From an uncultured Clostridia bacterium (GTDB lineage: Bacteria > Bacillota > Clostridia > TANB77 > CAG-508), in contig CAKPPO010000008.1 of the NCBI GenBank assembly GCA_934177725.1, positions 7,950 to 71,949 of the forward strand: a stretch of DNA of 64,000 nt, read 5' to 3'. The position numbers were made by a program, and so were the translations under genes. The notes under the pieces are model-generated. The model had not been told where the DNA came from. It ran no database searches and was given only the letters and a program-made list of their open reading frames with translations. Below, in pieces: positions 35,458 through 44,720 of the stretch; the first letter of the stretch is position 1; each line of letters begins with the position of its first letter.

Positions 35458-37384
35458 GGAAAAAGTAAGAAAAATTCAAACAAGCCTAAAAAGCAAGTTA
35501 ATACAGAGACTGTAAGTGATATTCTTTTAGAGGATAAAAACAATATTAGTGATGCAGCTACCGACGCCATGAAAAATGTAGATAGCGTTGCTTATGCTAA
35601 TAATTTAGTAGAACCTTCTAAATCTTCTAAGAGCATAAGAAAACTTGATATAAAAGAAAAGGAAGAAAAAACTGAGACTGTAGACTTAAAAAGCGATAAT
35701 AGTGCAGAAGAAATAGATTCAGTAGATGAAATAGTAGATGATATTGCTGAAAAAAATGCTAACAATTCAACTTCTTCTGAAAATGCTTTAATTGAAATTA
35801 ATAATAAAGATAAAGAATATAAAGTAGTAGATCAAAAGAAATCTTATAAAACAGCAATTATCCTTTCTATAGCTTTCATAATTATAGTTCTTTTATTTTT
35901 ATTATTTTCAACTATTTTTGCTTTAATAGCATCAAATAAATCAACTATTATTAGTGGTATCAGCATCAAAGATATTGATGTTTCTAATCTAACTAAGGAA
36001 CAAGCTTTAGAAAAAATTTCAAATGCATTTAGTAAAAAGTCTGCTCAAACTATTACTTTAAAGCATAATAATTTTGAACAAGCTGTTTTACCTGAGCAAT
36101 TAGAAGTTTCATTTTCTTTAAATGACGCTATTAATATTGCATATAGTAAAGGTCGTTCACGGAAATATCTTCGAAAACAATTATGAAATTCTAGTATCTT
36201 TGCTTTCAGGGGTTAAAATTAATCCAGGTTTTTCTTATAGTGAAGAAACTTTAAATTCCTTAATTAATGAAATGGAAACTAATTTTGAAGATAGGCTAAT
36301 AGAGCCAAGTTATTACATAGAAGAAAATAATTTAATTTTGTCTAAAGGAAAAAATGGAGTTGTTATAAATAGAGAAAAATTAAAGTCTGAAATTATGTAT
36401 TTGCTTAATAATTTAGATTGTAATAGCACTATTATAGATATTCCAGTTGAAGAGAAAGTTGCAAGTACATTAGATTTAAATAAGATTCATGAAGAAATAA
36501 GTAAAGAGCCTCAAGATGCCTACTATACTACTAATCCTTATGTTGTTCATCCTCATGTTGATGGTATAGATTTTGCTATAACTATGGAAGAAGCTACAGA
36601 TATTTTCAATAATTGTGAGGATTCATGTAGTATTCCTTTAAAAGTAGTTTCTCCAAATGTGACAACTAATGATATTGGACCAGAGGCATTTCCTGATTTA
36701 TTAGGTGCATACTCTACTACATATAGTACTAGAAATGCTAACAGAAGTACAAACATAAGATTAGCATCTCAAAAAGTAAATGGTACTGTAATTATGCCTG
36801 GTGAAGTTTTCTCTTATAATACAACAGTTGGTAAAAGAACTGCTGCCGCTGGATTCAAAAGTGCTGCTGTGTATGCAGGTGGAGAAGTTACTACTGGAAT
36901 TGGAGGCGGAATTTGCCAAGTATCTTCTACTTTATATAATGCTGTTTTACTTTCTAATTTGGAAATTGTAGAAAGATATAATCATGGATTTAATCCTGGA
37001 TATGTACCAGCTGGTAGAGATGCTACTGTTTCTTGGGGTGGTCCTGATTTTAAATTTAAAAATAACAGAACTTATCCTGTAAAAATTATATGTTCTGGAA
37101 CAGGTGGAACAATTAACTTTAAGATTTTCGGATTACTTGAAGAAAATGAGTATGAAGTAGAAATTCAATCATATATAACAAAATATATTTCTTATAGAAC
37201 TATAACAAAAAATGATTCTAGTTTAGCAAAAGGTCAAACTAAAGTATTGCAAAATGGTTCTAATGGATGTAAGTCTGAAGCTTATCGAATATTAAAACAA
37301 AATGGTGAAGTAGTTTCAAAGATACTTCTTTCACAAGACACTTATAATCCTCACAACAAAATAGTTGCCGTAGGAACAAGATAA
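35455..37384 (+). CDS. VanW/YoaR-like wall-associated protein, with +1 frameshift at CGG
   Basis: A membrane-anchored protein of about 642 residues: acidic/basic cytoplasmic part (1-140), transmembrane helix (about 142-170), a peptidoglycan-binding-4-like region, the VanW domain ('GEVFSYNTTVGKRTAAAGFK', 'GIGGGICQVSSTLYNA') and a C-terminal G5-like domain. The zero frame fails at CGG 36160-36162 after 'YSKGRS'. Skipping the C gives 'SGNIFENNYEIL', matching 'SGNIIKDNYEIL' in the intact paralogue at 59678-61336. The 3' part also begins upstream in another frame, but only the joined frame gives the whole architecture. Confidence 0.92.
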
Positions 37385-37415
37385 TTTGCATTACTATTAT
37401 ATAAATTAAAATAAC

Positions 37416-37460
37416 AAAGCCATGTAAAAAGTTGACATACCAACACTTACATGGCTTTAT
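37416..37460 (+). terminator. Terminator of the vanW-family gene
   Basis: A 12-bp perfect stem AAAGCCATGTAA/TTACATGGCTTT (37416-37427 and 37447-37458). Confidence 0.85.
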
Positions 37461-37464
37461 TATT

Positions 37465-37541
<77 letters not shown>

Positions 37542-37727
37542 AATTAAAGTTCATTTAAAATAATAGCACATTCTATAAAAAAAGTCAATTGTAGCAACTA
37601 TATTTTTTACTACAAACTGCCTTTCTTTTTTACTATATAGATCTTATATTTTTGTACCCTATAACTATTTCTTTTATAATTTTCTATAACATTTAATTGC
37701 AATTTTAATAACTTACGTTACAACTCC

Positions 37728-38084
37728 TTATTCTATTGCTTGTTTTATGTGATTTATATTTACTTTTCCATTTTTCATATACACTTCTATTACATCTATT
37801 CTAATAAAACATTTTTCGTATTTTTTAATATATATGTAATATTTTATTGCACTCAATAGATGTTTTTGCTTATTCTCATTTACCGCTTCTGAAGCAAATC
37901 CATATTTCTTATTTGTTCTAGTTTTTATTTCTATAAAAACTATTTCATTTTTGTCTTTTGCAATAATATCTATTTCTCCTTGATGACAATTAAAATTTCT
38001 ATCTAATATTTTATACCCTTGTCTTTCTAAATATTTACTTGCTATTTCTTCTCCACTTCTTCCTGTTTCTTGTTTATAATACAT
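37728..38084 (-). CDS. yraN: YraN (UPF0102) endonuclease-like protein
   Basis: The 118-residue Holliday-junction-resolvase-like fold carries the nuclease-type motif 'GEIDIIAKD' then 'VFIEIKTR' and the N-terminal 'GRSGEEIASKYLERQGY'. The role is unproven. It lies just after comM and dprA on the same strand, the common genomic order for this trio. Confidence 0.9.
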   Translation of the reverse strand: MYYKQETGRSGEEIASKYLERQGYKILDRNFNCHQGEIDIIAKDKNEIVFIEIKTRTNKKYGFASEAVNENKQKHLLSAIKYYIYIKKYEKCFIRIDVIEVYMKNGKVNINHIKQAIE

Positions 38085-38196
38085 CTATTATCTGCCTTTC
38101 TCTATTATTTTAAATCTGCTTATGCTTTTTCCTCCTCTTACATACTTGTTTGGATTTTACATCAATTATATTTATGCCATTATGAAACTTTTTAGT

Positions 38197-39072
38197 CTAA
38201 TCCTTTATTTGTACAACATTTCCTGGTAACATTTCTATTAATCCTTCCAATTCCATTAGAGTTAATTTTTGATTGATTTGAACTATAGTCTGATTTAAAC
38301 TCCTTGCTAATTCATTTATCCCTATTTTTCCTTCTTCTAATTTTTCGTAAATTTCTTTATATTCGTTTGGTATTTTAAACTCTGTTTTTTCATTTTCCTC
38401 TGTTTCTTTTTCCACATTTTCTCCTATTTGTGTTAATATCTCATTTGGATTTGTGACTAATATTGCTCCTTCTTTTATTAAGTTATTAGTTCCTACTCCT
38501 GTTGTTACACCTATTTGGTTTGGTAAACAAAAGACTTTCTTATTTTGCTCAAATGCGTATTTAGCTGTAACTCCACTTCCACTTCTATGTCTTGCCTCTA
38601 CAATTAAAACTCCCTCTGAAAGTGCAGATATAATTCTATTTCTAAAAGGAACTTCTTTTAAATTTATATCTGTATCCGGAGAATATTGACTAACTATACA
38701 TCCTCCATCTTCTATTATTTCATTGAATAATTCTTCATTTTCTTTTGGGTAAACATGATTAAATCCACATCCTAAAACAGCTATTGTTCTTCCTTTTTCT
38801 TGTTTAGAATTTTGGTGCGCAACAGTATCTATTCCTTTTGCTAATCCACTTATTATTGTTATTCCTTTTTTGGATATTTCTTTTGCAAATTTTGCAGCAT
38901 AATATTCCCCATATGTTGTACTTATTCTTGATCCTACTATTGCAATAGATTTATTATTTAATAATTCTATATTTCCAACTGCATATACTTTATTAGGTCT
39001 ATCTTTTATTTGTAGTAATTTTTTTGGATAAAGTTTGTCCATTTCATTTATTTCATATATTTTATTTATCAT
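38197..39072 (-). CDS. dprA: DNA-processing protein DprA
   Basis: DprA loads RecA on incoming single-stranded DNA during transformation. The 291 residues contain the Rossmann-type core 'IAIVGSRISTTYGEYYA', 'ISGLAKGIDTVAHQ', 'AVLGCGFNHVYPKEN', 'EVPFRNRIISALS' and a C-terminal winged-helix-like part. AGGAGG precedes the ATG. It is 13 bases after comM, in one operon with yraN. Competence is possible but unproven. Confidence 0.95.
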   Translation of the reverse strand: MINKIYEINEMDKLYPKKLLQIKDRPNKVYAVGNIELLNNKSIAIVGSRISTTYGEYYAAKFAKEISKKGITIISGLAKGIDTVAHQNSKQEKGRTIAVLGCGFNHVYPKENEELFNEIIEDGGCIVSQYSPDTDINLKEVPFRNRIISALSEGVLIVEARHRSGSGVTAKYAFEQNKKVFCLPNQIGVTTGVGTNNLIKEGAILVTNPNEILTQIGENVEKETEENEKTEFKIPNEYKEIYEKLEEGKIGINELARSLNQTIVQINQKLTLMELEGLIEMLPGNVVQIKD

Positions 39073-39085
39073 TTATTGCCTCCTT

Positions 39086-40625
39086 TTAATAATTTCTCCA
39101 ATATTTTTTATCTAAATTCCTATATTGAATTGCTTCTGTAATATGAGCTATTTCTATATTTTCTTTTTCATCTAAATCTGCTATTGTTCTAGCAACTTTT
39201 AGAATTCTATCATGTGCTCTTGCACTTAACCCTAATGTATCAAAAGCTTTCTTTAAAATTTGTTTTTCTTTTTCTCCTAACTCGCAATACTTTTCTATTA
39301 AAGTTGGTGTTAATTGAGAATTAGAATGTATTTCTAATTCTTTATATCTGTTTTGTTGGATTTTTCTTGCTTTATTTACTCTTTCTTTTATTTTTGCAGA
39401 TGTTTCTATTTTTTCGTTTCCCTGTAATTTTTCATATTTTACGGGTGTTACCTCTACTTGTATGTCTATTCTATCTAAAAGCGGTCCACTTATTTTTCCC
39501 ATATATTTTTGTATTGCTTGTGGTGTACATGTACATTCTTTTTCTTTTGATCCATAGAACCCACAAGGACATGGATTCATTGAAGCAACAAGCATAAAAT
39601 TGCATGGATAACTAAGTGTAGCATTTATTCTACTTATTGTAACTACTCTATCCTCTAAAGGTCCTCTAAGTACCTCTAATGTATTTTTATTAAATTCTGG
39701 TAATTCATCTAAAAATAATACTCCATTATGTGCTAAACTTATTTCACCTGGTTTTGGTATTTTTCCGCCACCTACAAGTGATACTGGTGAAATTGTATGA
39801 TGAGGTGCTCTATATGGTCTTACTGTTATAAGTGGTGTATTTTTTGAAAGCACACCAGCTACACTATGTATTTTAGTTGTTTCCAATGCTTCTTCAAAAC
39901 TCAAACTAGGTAAAATTGATGGAATCCTTCTTGCCATCATTGTTTTTCCGAGAACCTGGCGTTCCTATTAAAAGACAATTGTGCCCACCTGCCGCAGCAA
40001 TTTCTAATGCTCTTTTTATATTTTCTTGTCCTTTTACTTCTGAAAAATCTAACAATGTTTCAAATTGCTTTTCAAATATTTTATTTATTTCTATTTTTTG
40101 CATATGGATTTCTTTTTTAGAATTTAAATAATCTATAACTTGATTTAAATTTTTTGCACCTAATATTTCTATTCCTTCTACAACTGCCGCTTCTTTTGCA
40201 TTTTCCAAAGGAATTATAATTTTTGTTATGCCAAGCCTTTTTGCTTCTATACACATTGGAAGAATTCCATTTACTGAGTTTAATTTTCCGTCTAGCGATA
40301 ATTCACCTATAAACACTACTTTTTCTATTTTTTCTTTATCAACTTCACCTAGACTTGCAAGTATTCCTACAGCTATTGGCAAATCAAAAAATGAACCTTC
40401 TTTTTTAGTATCTGCTGGTGCTAAATTTACTAATATTTTTCTACTTTGGAGCTCATAACCTGAATTTCTAATTGCAGTTTTCACTCTTTCCTTTGCTTCT
40501 TTTATACTTGTATCTGGAAGTCCTACTATTTCAAATCCAGGCATGCCTGAAGAAATGTCTACTTGCACAGAAACTAAATATCCATCTAGTCCTATTAATG
40601 ACATACTTTTTACTATTGATAACAT
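39086..40625 (-). CDS. comM: ComM/YifB Mg-chelatase-like AAA+ helicase, with +1 frameshift at CGG inside Walker A
   Basis: YifB/ComM is a hexameric AAA+ motor promoting branch migration of transforming DNA. The start at ATG 40625 gives the ribosomal-S5-like N-terminal domain ('VQVDISSGMPGFEIVGLPD'). The frame breaks at CGG 39950-39948 after 'CLLIGTPGS'. Skipping the C yields 'GTPGSGKTMMARRIPS', the normal Walker A, and the rest holds 'FLDELPEFNKNTLE', 'SMNPCPCGFYG' and a C-terminal Mg-chelatase domain. Total about 512 residues, the family length. As two ORFs both halves lack a P-loop. Confidence 0.94.
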
Positions 40626-40736
40626 ATTTCCTTCTTTCTTTTTGGATTTAATTTTAGAATTAATTTCTATTCGAATAAAAAACATTTTAAATAAATTTTC
40701 TTATTTATATCATAATTTATTTTATTTGTAAACATA

Positions 40737-40769
40737 AAGTCGATAATTCTTTTAAGAAATTATCGACTC
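40737..40769 (-). terminator. Hairpin between copA and comM
   Basis: An 11-bp stem AGTCGATAATT/AATTATCGACT. The T run is weak on both strands. Confidence 0.6.
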
Positions 40770-40815
40770 TATGTTATATTTTTCGACTTTTTTATCTAAT
40801 TTTATCTATAAATTT

Positions 40816-43014
40816 TTATTTTTTTAATCTTAACGCATTTAGTGTTACCGTTAAACTGCTTACCACCATTGCCAAGCTTGCCCACATTGGATTTATTGAA
40901 ATTCCAATTGGTTTTAGTATTCCTATTGCTATTGGTATCATTAAAATATTATAGAAAAATGCCCAGAATAAATTTTGTTTTATATTTCTTATCGTTCTTT
41001 TACTTATTTCTATTAATTTTAATATTGAGTTTAAGTCATTTTTTGTTAATATTACATCTGCTGAATCCATTGCTATGTCTGTTCCACTTTTTACACTTAC
41101 TCCTATATTTGCTTTTGTAATGGCTAAACTGTCATTTATCCCGTCTCCGCACATCATTACCATTTTTTTCTCTTGTTGTAAATTTTCTACTATTTCAGCT
41201 TTTTGAACTGGTAATACATTTGATATTACTTTTGTAATTCCTAGCTCGCTTGCTATTTTTTCTGCTGTTTGGTTATTATCTCCTGTAAGCATAATTGTTT
41301 GTATATTTTTATTATTCATTTTTTCTATTACTTCTTTTGCATTTTCTCTTACTATGTCATTTACCCCAATTAAAGCAATAATTTTTTTATTTCTTATTAC
41401 ATAAATTATACTATTTCCATCTAATGTTAATCTATTTTCATCTTCTATATGTTCATTTTGAATATTATATTTTTCTACAATTTTTCTGTTTCCTAATATT
41501 ATTTCATCATTTTCTATTGTTCCTACAATTCCATATCCTGCAACATTTTCAAATGTTTTTACTTCTTTTTTTTCTTGTTTTTTAGCTTCCATATAGTCTG
41601 TAAAAGCTTTTCCTATAGGATGTGTTGATTTTTCTTCTATACTACCAACTATTTGTATTAATTGGTCGTTATCTAATTCACTATAATTATATATTTTGGA
41701 AATTTTTAATTTTCCATAAGTTAAAGTTCCTGTTTTATCAAATACTATAGTATTTGTTTTTGAAGCATTTTCTAATACTTCACTTTTCTTTACTAATATT
41801 CCATTATTTACACATACTCCCTCGCTTACAACTATTGCAAGTGGTGTTGCTAAACCTAAACTGCATGGGCATGCAACTACTAATATAGTAACAAATGTGC
41901 TTATTGCTACTGATATATCATATCCTAATATTAAATATATTATAAAAGTTATTATTGCTATTAAAATAACTACTGGTACAAAATAGCCTGAAATTTTATC
42001 TGCTATTTTTGCTATTGGAGCTTTGGTATTACTTGCTTCTATTACTAATCTTACTATTTCTGATATTGTTGATTCTTTTCCAATTTTTTCTGCTTTATAT
42101 TTTATAAATCCATCATAATTTAGACTTCCTGCAATTACTTTTTCTCCTATTTCTTTATTTACTGGCTTACTTTCTCCTGTTATAAAAGATTCATCTAAAT
42201 GTGCTTTTCCTTCTATTATTTCTCCATCTACTGCTATTTTTTCCCCTGGTTTTGCAATTAATATATTACCTTTTTTAATTTCATCTAGTGTTACTTGTTT
42301 TTGCTCTCCATCTATTTCAATAGTTGCCGTGCTTGGTGTTATTTCTACCAATTTTTTTATAGCTTCTCTTGTTTTGTCTTTGCTAATTCCATCTATATAT
42401 CTTCCTAATTTTATAAAATAAATTATAATTGCTGCAGATTCGAAATATAAATTCATTACAAAATGATGATTTCCATTAAATATTTCATACATTCCAAATA
42501 CACTATAACCCAAGCTACTTAACACACCAATTGTAACTAATGTATCCATATTTGGAATTAGATGTATTAAATTTTTAAATCCATTTTTTAAAATATCATA
42601 TCCATACACTAAGAATGTAATTGTTAATATAAATAATGTTATTGCATAATTTATTGGATTATTATGAGGATCTAATAAATTAATTGTTGGTAAATTTATC
42701 ATATGTCCCATTGAAATATACATCAATATAATTGCTAAAATAGTAAATATAATAAATTTTATTTTTTCTGTTTTATTTTTATTTTCTATTTTGAATTCCT
42801 TGAATATACCTGTACTTTTAAAACCTGCCTGTTTTACATATTTCTCAATTTTTTCTTGATTTAATATATTTTCATCATAATAGATTGTAGCATTTGCCAT
42901 TACTAAATTTACGCTAGCCTCTATTATTCCGTTTTGTTTATTTAAATATTTTTCCAGTCCATTTGAACAAGCACTACAAGTCATTCCTTCTATACCTAAA
43001 ATAATGTTTTTCAT
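40816..43014 (-). CDS. copA: Copper-exporting P1B-type ATPase CopA
   Basis: The 732 residues carry an N-terminal heavy-metal-associated domain with 'GMTCSAC', eight transmembrane segments, the ion-path motif 'CPC' ('VACPCSLGLATP'), phosphorylation site 'DKTGTLT', and 'GDGINDS'. It pumps Cu(I) out of the cytosol. ATG 43014 follows AAAGGAAT. It is the last gene of a csoR-copZ-copA operon. Confidence 0.95.
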   Translation of the reverse strand: MKNIILGIEGMTCSACSNGLEKYLNKQNGIIEASVNLVMANATIYYDENILNQEKIEKYVKQAGFKSTGIFKEFKIENKNKTEKIKFIIFTILAIILMYISMGHMINLPTINLLDPHNNPINYAITLFILTITFLVYGYDILKNGFKNLIHLIPNMDTLVTIGVLSSLGYSVFGMYEIFNGNHHFVMNLYFESAAIIIYFIKLGRYIDGISKDKTREAIKKLVEITPSTATIEIDGEQKQVTLDEIKKGNILIAKPGEKIAVDGEIIEGKAHLDESFITGESKPVNKEIGEKVIAGSLNYDGFIKYKAEKIGKESTISEIVRLVIEASNTKAPIAKIADKISGYFVPVVILIAIITFIIYLILGYDISVAISTFVTILVVACPCSLGLATPLAIVVSEGVCVNNGILVKKSEVLENASKTNTIVFDKTGTLTYGKLKISKIYNYSELDNDQLIQIVGSIEEKSTHPIGKAFTDYMEAKKQEKKEVKTFENVAGYGIVGTIENDEIILGNRKIVEKYNIQNEHIEDENRLTLDGNSIIYVIRNKKIIALIGVNDIVRENAKEVIEKMNNKNIQTIMLTGDNNQTAEKIASELGITKVISNVLPVQKAEIVENLQQEKKMVMMCGDGINDSLAITKANIGVSVKSGTDIAMDSADVILTKNDLNSILKLIEISKRTIRNIKQNLFWAFFYNILMIPIAIGILKPIGISINPMWASLAMVVSSLTVTLNALRLKK

Positions 43015-43073
43015 TTTATTATTCCTTTCGCATTTTGTTCTTTGGTTCACTTGCTTAAAAATATTTTATCTTA

Positions 43074-43280
43074 TTATTCCTTTACTTCAAAACCTAATTC
43101 GTCAATTCTATCTTTTATTTCATTTATGTCTGCTTCATCTTCCATTTTTATTATTACTTTATTATTTTCGTGATTTGCTGTTACTTCCTTAACATTTTTA
43201 ATTTCTTTCAAAGAGTTTTCCACCCTTTTTTCACAACCTGTGCAAACCATTCCCTCTACATTTAAAATAATTTCTTTCAT
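43074..43280 (-). CDS. copZ: Copper chaperone CopZ
   Basis: A 68-residue single HMA domain with 'GMVCTGCEKRVE' (CX2C) and the ferredoxin-like pattern. It carries Cu(I) to CopA and CsoR. It lies between csoR and copA, all close together on the minus strand. Confidence 0.93.
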   Translation of the reverse strand: MKEIILNVEGMVCTGCEKRVENSLKEIKNVKEVTANHENNKVIIKMEDEADINEIKDRIDELGFEVKE

Positions 43281-43297
43281 TTTTTAATCTCCCTTCT

Positions 43298-43591
43298 TTA
43301 TTTATTAAATTTTTTAAATAAACTTATTAATTCATCTATTATCTCCATATTTCCATTTTCTAAATCTTTTGTCACACAAGAATATAGATGATTTTCCAAA
43401 ATATAATTTGATAAACTCTTTACAGAATTTTCTACTGCTGATAATTGAATTAATACATCATTACAATAAGTATCGCTTTCAATCATCTTTTTTATACCTT
43501 TTAATTGTCCTTCTATTCTGTTTATTCTATTATTTATTAACTTTTTTTCATTTTCTCCTCTTATTGTTTTTTTATTACAACATTCTTCCAT
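43298..43591 (-). CDS. csoR: CsoR-family copper-sensing repressor
   Basis: The 97-residue four-helix protein has 'NRIEGQLKGIKKMIESDTYC' followed by the Cys-X-His-X-Cys-type ligands 'ENHLYSC', fitting Cu(I) binding by CsoR. It should repress its own operon from the operator at 43623-43638. Confidence 0.92.
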   Translation of the reverse strand: MEECCNKKTIRGENEKKLINNRINRIEGQLKGIKKMIESDTYCNDVLIQLSAVENSVKSLSNYILENHLYSCVTKDLENGNMEIIDELISLFKKFNK

Positions 43592-43617
43592 TTTTTCACC
43601 TTCTTTTTGTTTTTCAT

Positions 43618-43646
43618 ATTATATACCCTGTATGGTATTTTGTAAA
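43618..43646 (-). promoter_or_regulatory. csoR-copZ-copA promoter with CsoR-type operator between -35 and -10
   Basis: Minus strand: TTTACA (43646-43641), 17-base spacer, TATAAT (43623-43618). The spacer holds the palindrome ATACCATACAGGGTAT (43638-43623), of the ATACC-N6-GGTAT type bound by CsoR. Repressor bound there would block RNA polymerase. Confidence 0.85.
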
Positions 43647-43849
43647 TATAGGGGTATACATTCAATTTTTGCTTAGTTACTGTACTTTTTGAGTATAGTT
43701 TTTAATTCAATAATTAAAACTTACTTGATCATATAAAGTATTTTTATCAGTACCCAATATTAATGAAAATGAAAAGATACTATTTATACATGCTAAATAT
43801 ATGGAAAATTAATACATATTTCTTTGTAATTAACATAATTTGTTGTATA

Positions 43850-43892
43850 TAAGAAAGGAAGTTGAACCTAAAAGTTCAGCTTCTTTCTTTTT
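43850..43892 (+). terminator. Terminator-like hairpin
   Basis: AAGAAA-GGAAGTTGAA pairs with TTCAGCTTC-TTTCTT and is followed by a T-rich run on the plus strand. No clear gene precedes it on that strand. Confidence 0.6.
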
Positions 43893-43927
43893 CTTGAAGA
43901 GAATAAGAAAATTTTCTCAACTCAAAA

Positions 43928-43971
43928 AAATTATGCTATTCTTCACTTTTATTGAAAAATAGCATAATTTA
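43928..43971 (-). terminator. Terminator of tRNA-Pro
   Basis: A 13-bp stem AAATTATGCTATT/AATAGCATAATTT about 55 bases past the tRNA, with Ts on the minus strand. Confidence 0.7.
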
Positions 43972-44026
43972 TAACTTTCAAATTTCTATAAATTCTCTTA
44001 AATTCCCTTGAGAAAAGGGCAAAATA

Positions 44027-44102
44027 TGGTCGAGGTGACAGGGATCGAACCTGCGACCTCATGGTCCCAAACCACGCGCGCTACCAACTGCGCTACACCT
44101 CG
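44027..44102 (-). tRNA. tRNA-Pro, anticodon TGG
   Basis: Acceptor CGAGGTG/CACCTCG, anticodon stem CGTGG/CCATG with loop TTTGGGA, T-arm GCAGG-TTCGATC-CCTGT, and CCA encoded. Confidence 0.95.
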
Positions 44103-44187
44103 AAATATACATTTTTTTCAAATGCTTATTTATAATACCACATTTTTTTTTGGAATGCAATACTTTTTTTAATTTTTCTCTGTTATG

Positions 44188-44216
44188 TTGACCTTTTTTG
44201 TGTTTTTTGTTATAAT
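44188..44216 (+). promoter_or_regulatory. Promoter of the 139-residue orphan gene
   Basis: TTGACC (44188-44193), 17-base spacer, TATAAT (44211-44216). Confidence 0.82.
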
Positions 44217-44262
44217 TGTTTTGTAATTACTTTATAGTGTTTATTTAAAAGGAGGTCTTGAT

Positions 44263-44682
44263 ATGACTATTAATGAGTTTAATTCAGTTTTTTCTCCTAA
44301 TTCAGAATGCAGTGAAAAACGGAATTTAAGTAATTTCACTTTCTATTTTTCTAAAGAAAATATTATTATGGAGGGAATGATTCCTTTTTCTCTTTTATTA
44401 CAACTACGTGATGAGAGTCTTGATATTCTGGCTGATCTTGATGACTTTTCTAGTCCAAAACTAGATGGTGCTTTAAAAAGTTTCAATGCTTTTACAGAGT
44501 TCTCTTGTGACTCTCACAAATATTATACTGAACAGTATAATATTTATCGTAAAGAAGTATTTGAAGGAATTATCTCCAATGGAGACACCGACGATTTGGT
44601 ATTAAAAAAGCTGACTTTCCCCAGTGATAAATCCATATTGGATAAAATAGTAAGTGTAATCAAACTTTATTATTCTGAATAG
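44263..44682 (+). CDS. Orphan 139-residue protein that contains an in-frame CGG codon
   Basis: I recognise no family. It is a soluble, acidic alpha/beta protein starting after AAAGGAGG with its own strong promoter and terminator. Codon 20 is CGG (44320-44322), read through in frame; a +1 shift would meet TAA two codons later. It is the second of only two undisturbed in-frame CGG codons in the window. Neighbouring genes give no functional hint. Confidence 0.7.
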   Translation: MTINEFNSVFSPNSECSEKRNLSNFTFYFSKENIIMEGMIPFSLLLQLRDESLDILADLDDFSSPKLDGALKSFNAFTEFSCDSHKYYTEQYNIYRKEVFEGIISNGDTDDLVLKKLTFPSDKSILDKIVSVIKLYYSE

Positions 44683-44688
44683 TAACAC

Positions 44689-44719
44689 AAAAAGCATTTC
44701 AAATTGAAATGCTTTTTAT
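44689..44719. terminator. Bidirectional terminator
   Basis: AAAAAGCATTTCAA/TTGAAATGCTTTTT stem between the converging orphan and Rieske genes. Confidence 0.85.
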
Positions 44720-44720
44720 T

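Larger units (their letters stand above)
43680..44026. other. Intergenic region with two hairpins
   Basis: AT-rich region upstream of csoR and downstream of tRNA-Pro. It holds the hairpins at 43850-43892 and 43928-43971. A 28-residue ORF (about 43768) has no ribosome site, so I do not call it. Confidence 0.5.

Noticed and set aside
36122..37384. Separate gene starting at ATG 36122 in the other frame
   Set aside because: It has no ribosome site and its first 13 residues are the out-of-frame reading of the upstream gene. The joined frame matches the paralogue throughout.
43768..43854. 28-residue plus-strand ORF upstream of the tRNA-Pro region
   Set aside because: No ribosome site and ordinary AT-rich composition.
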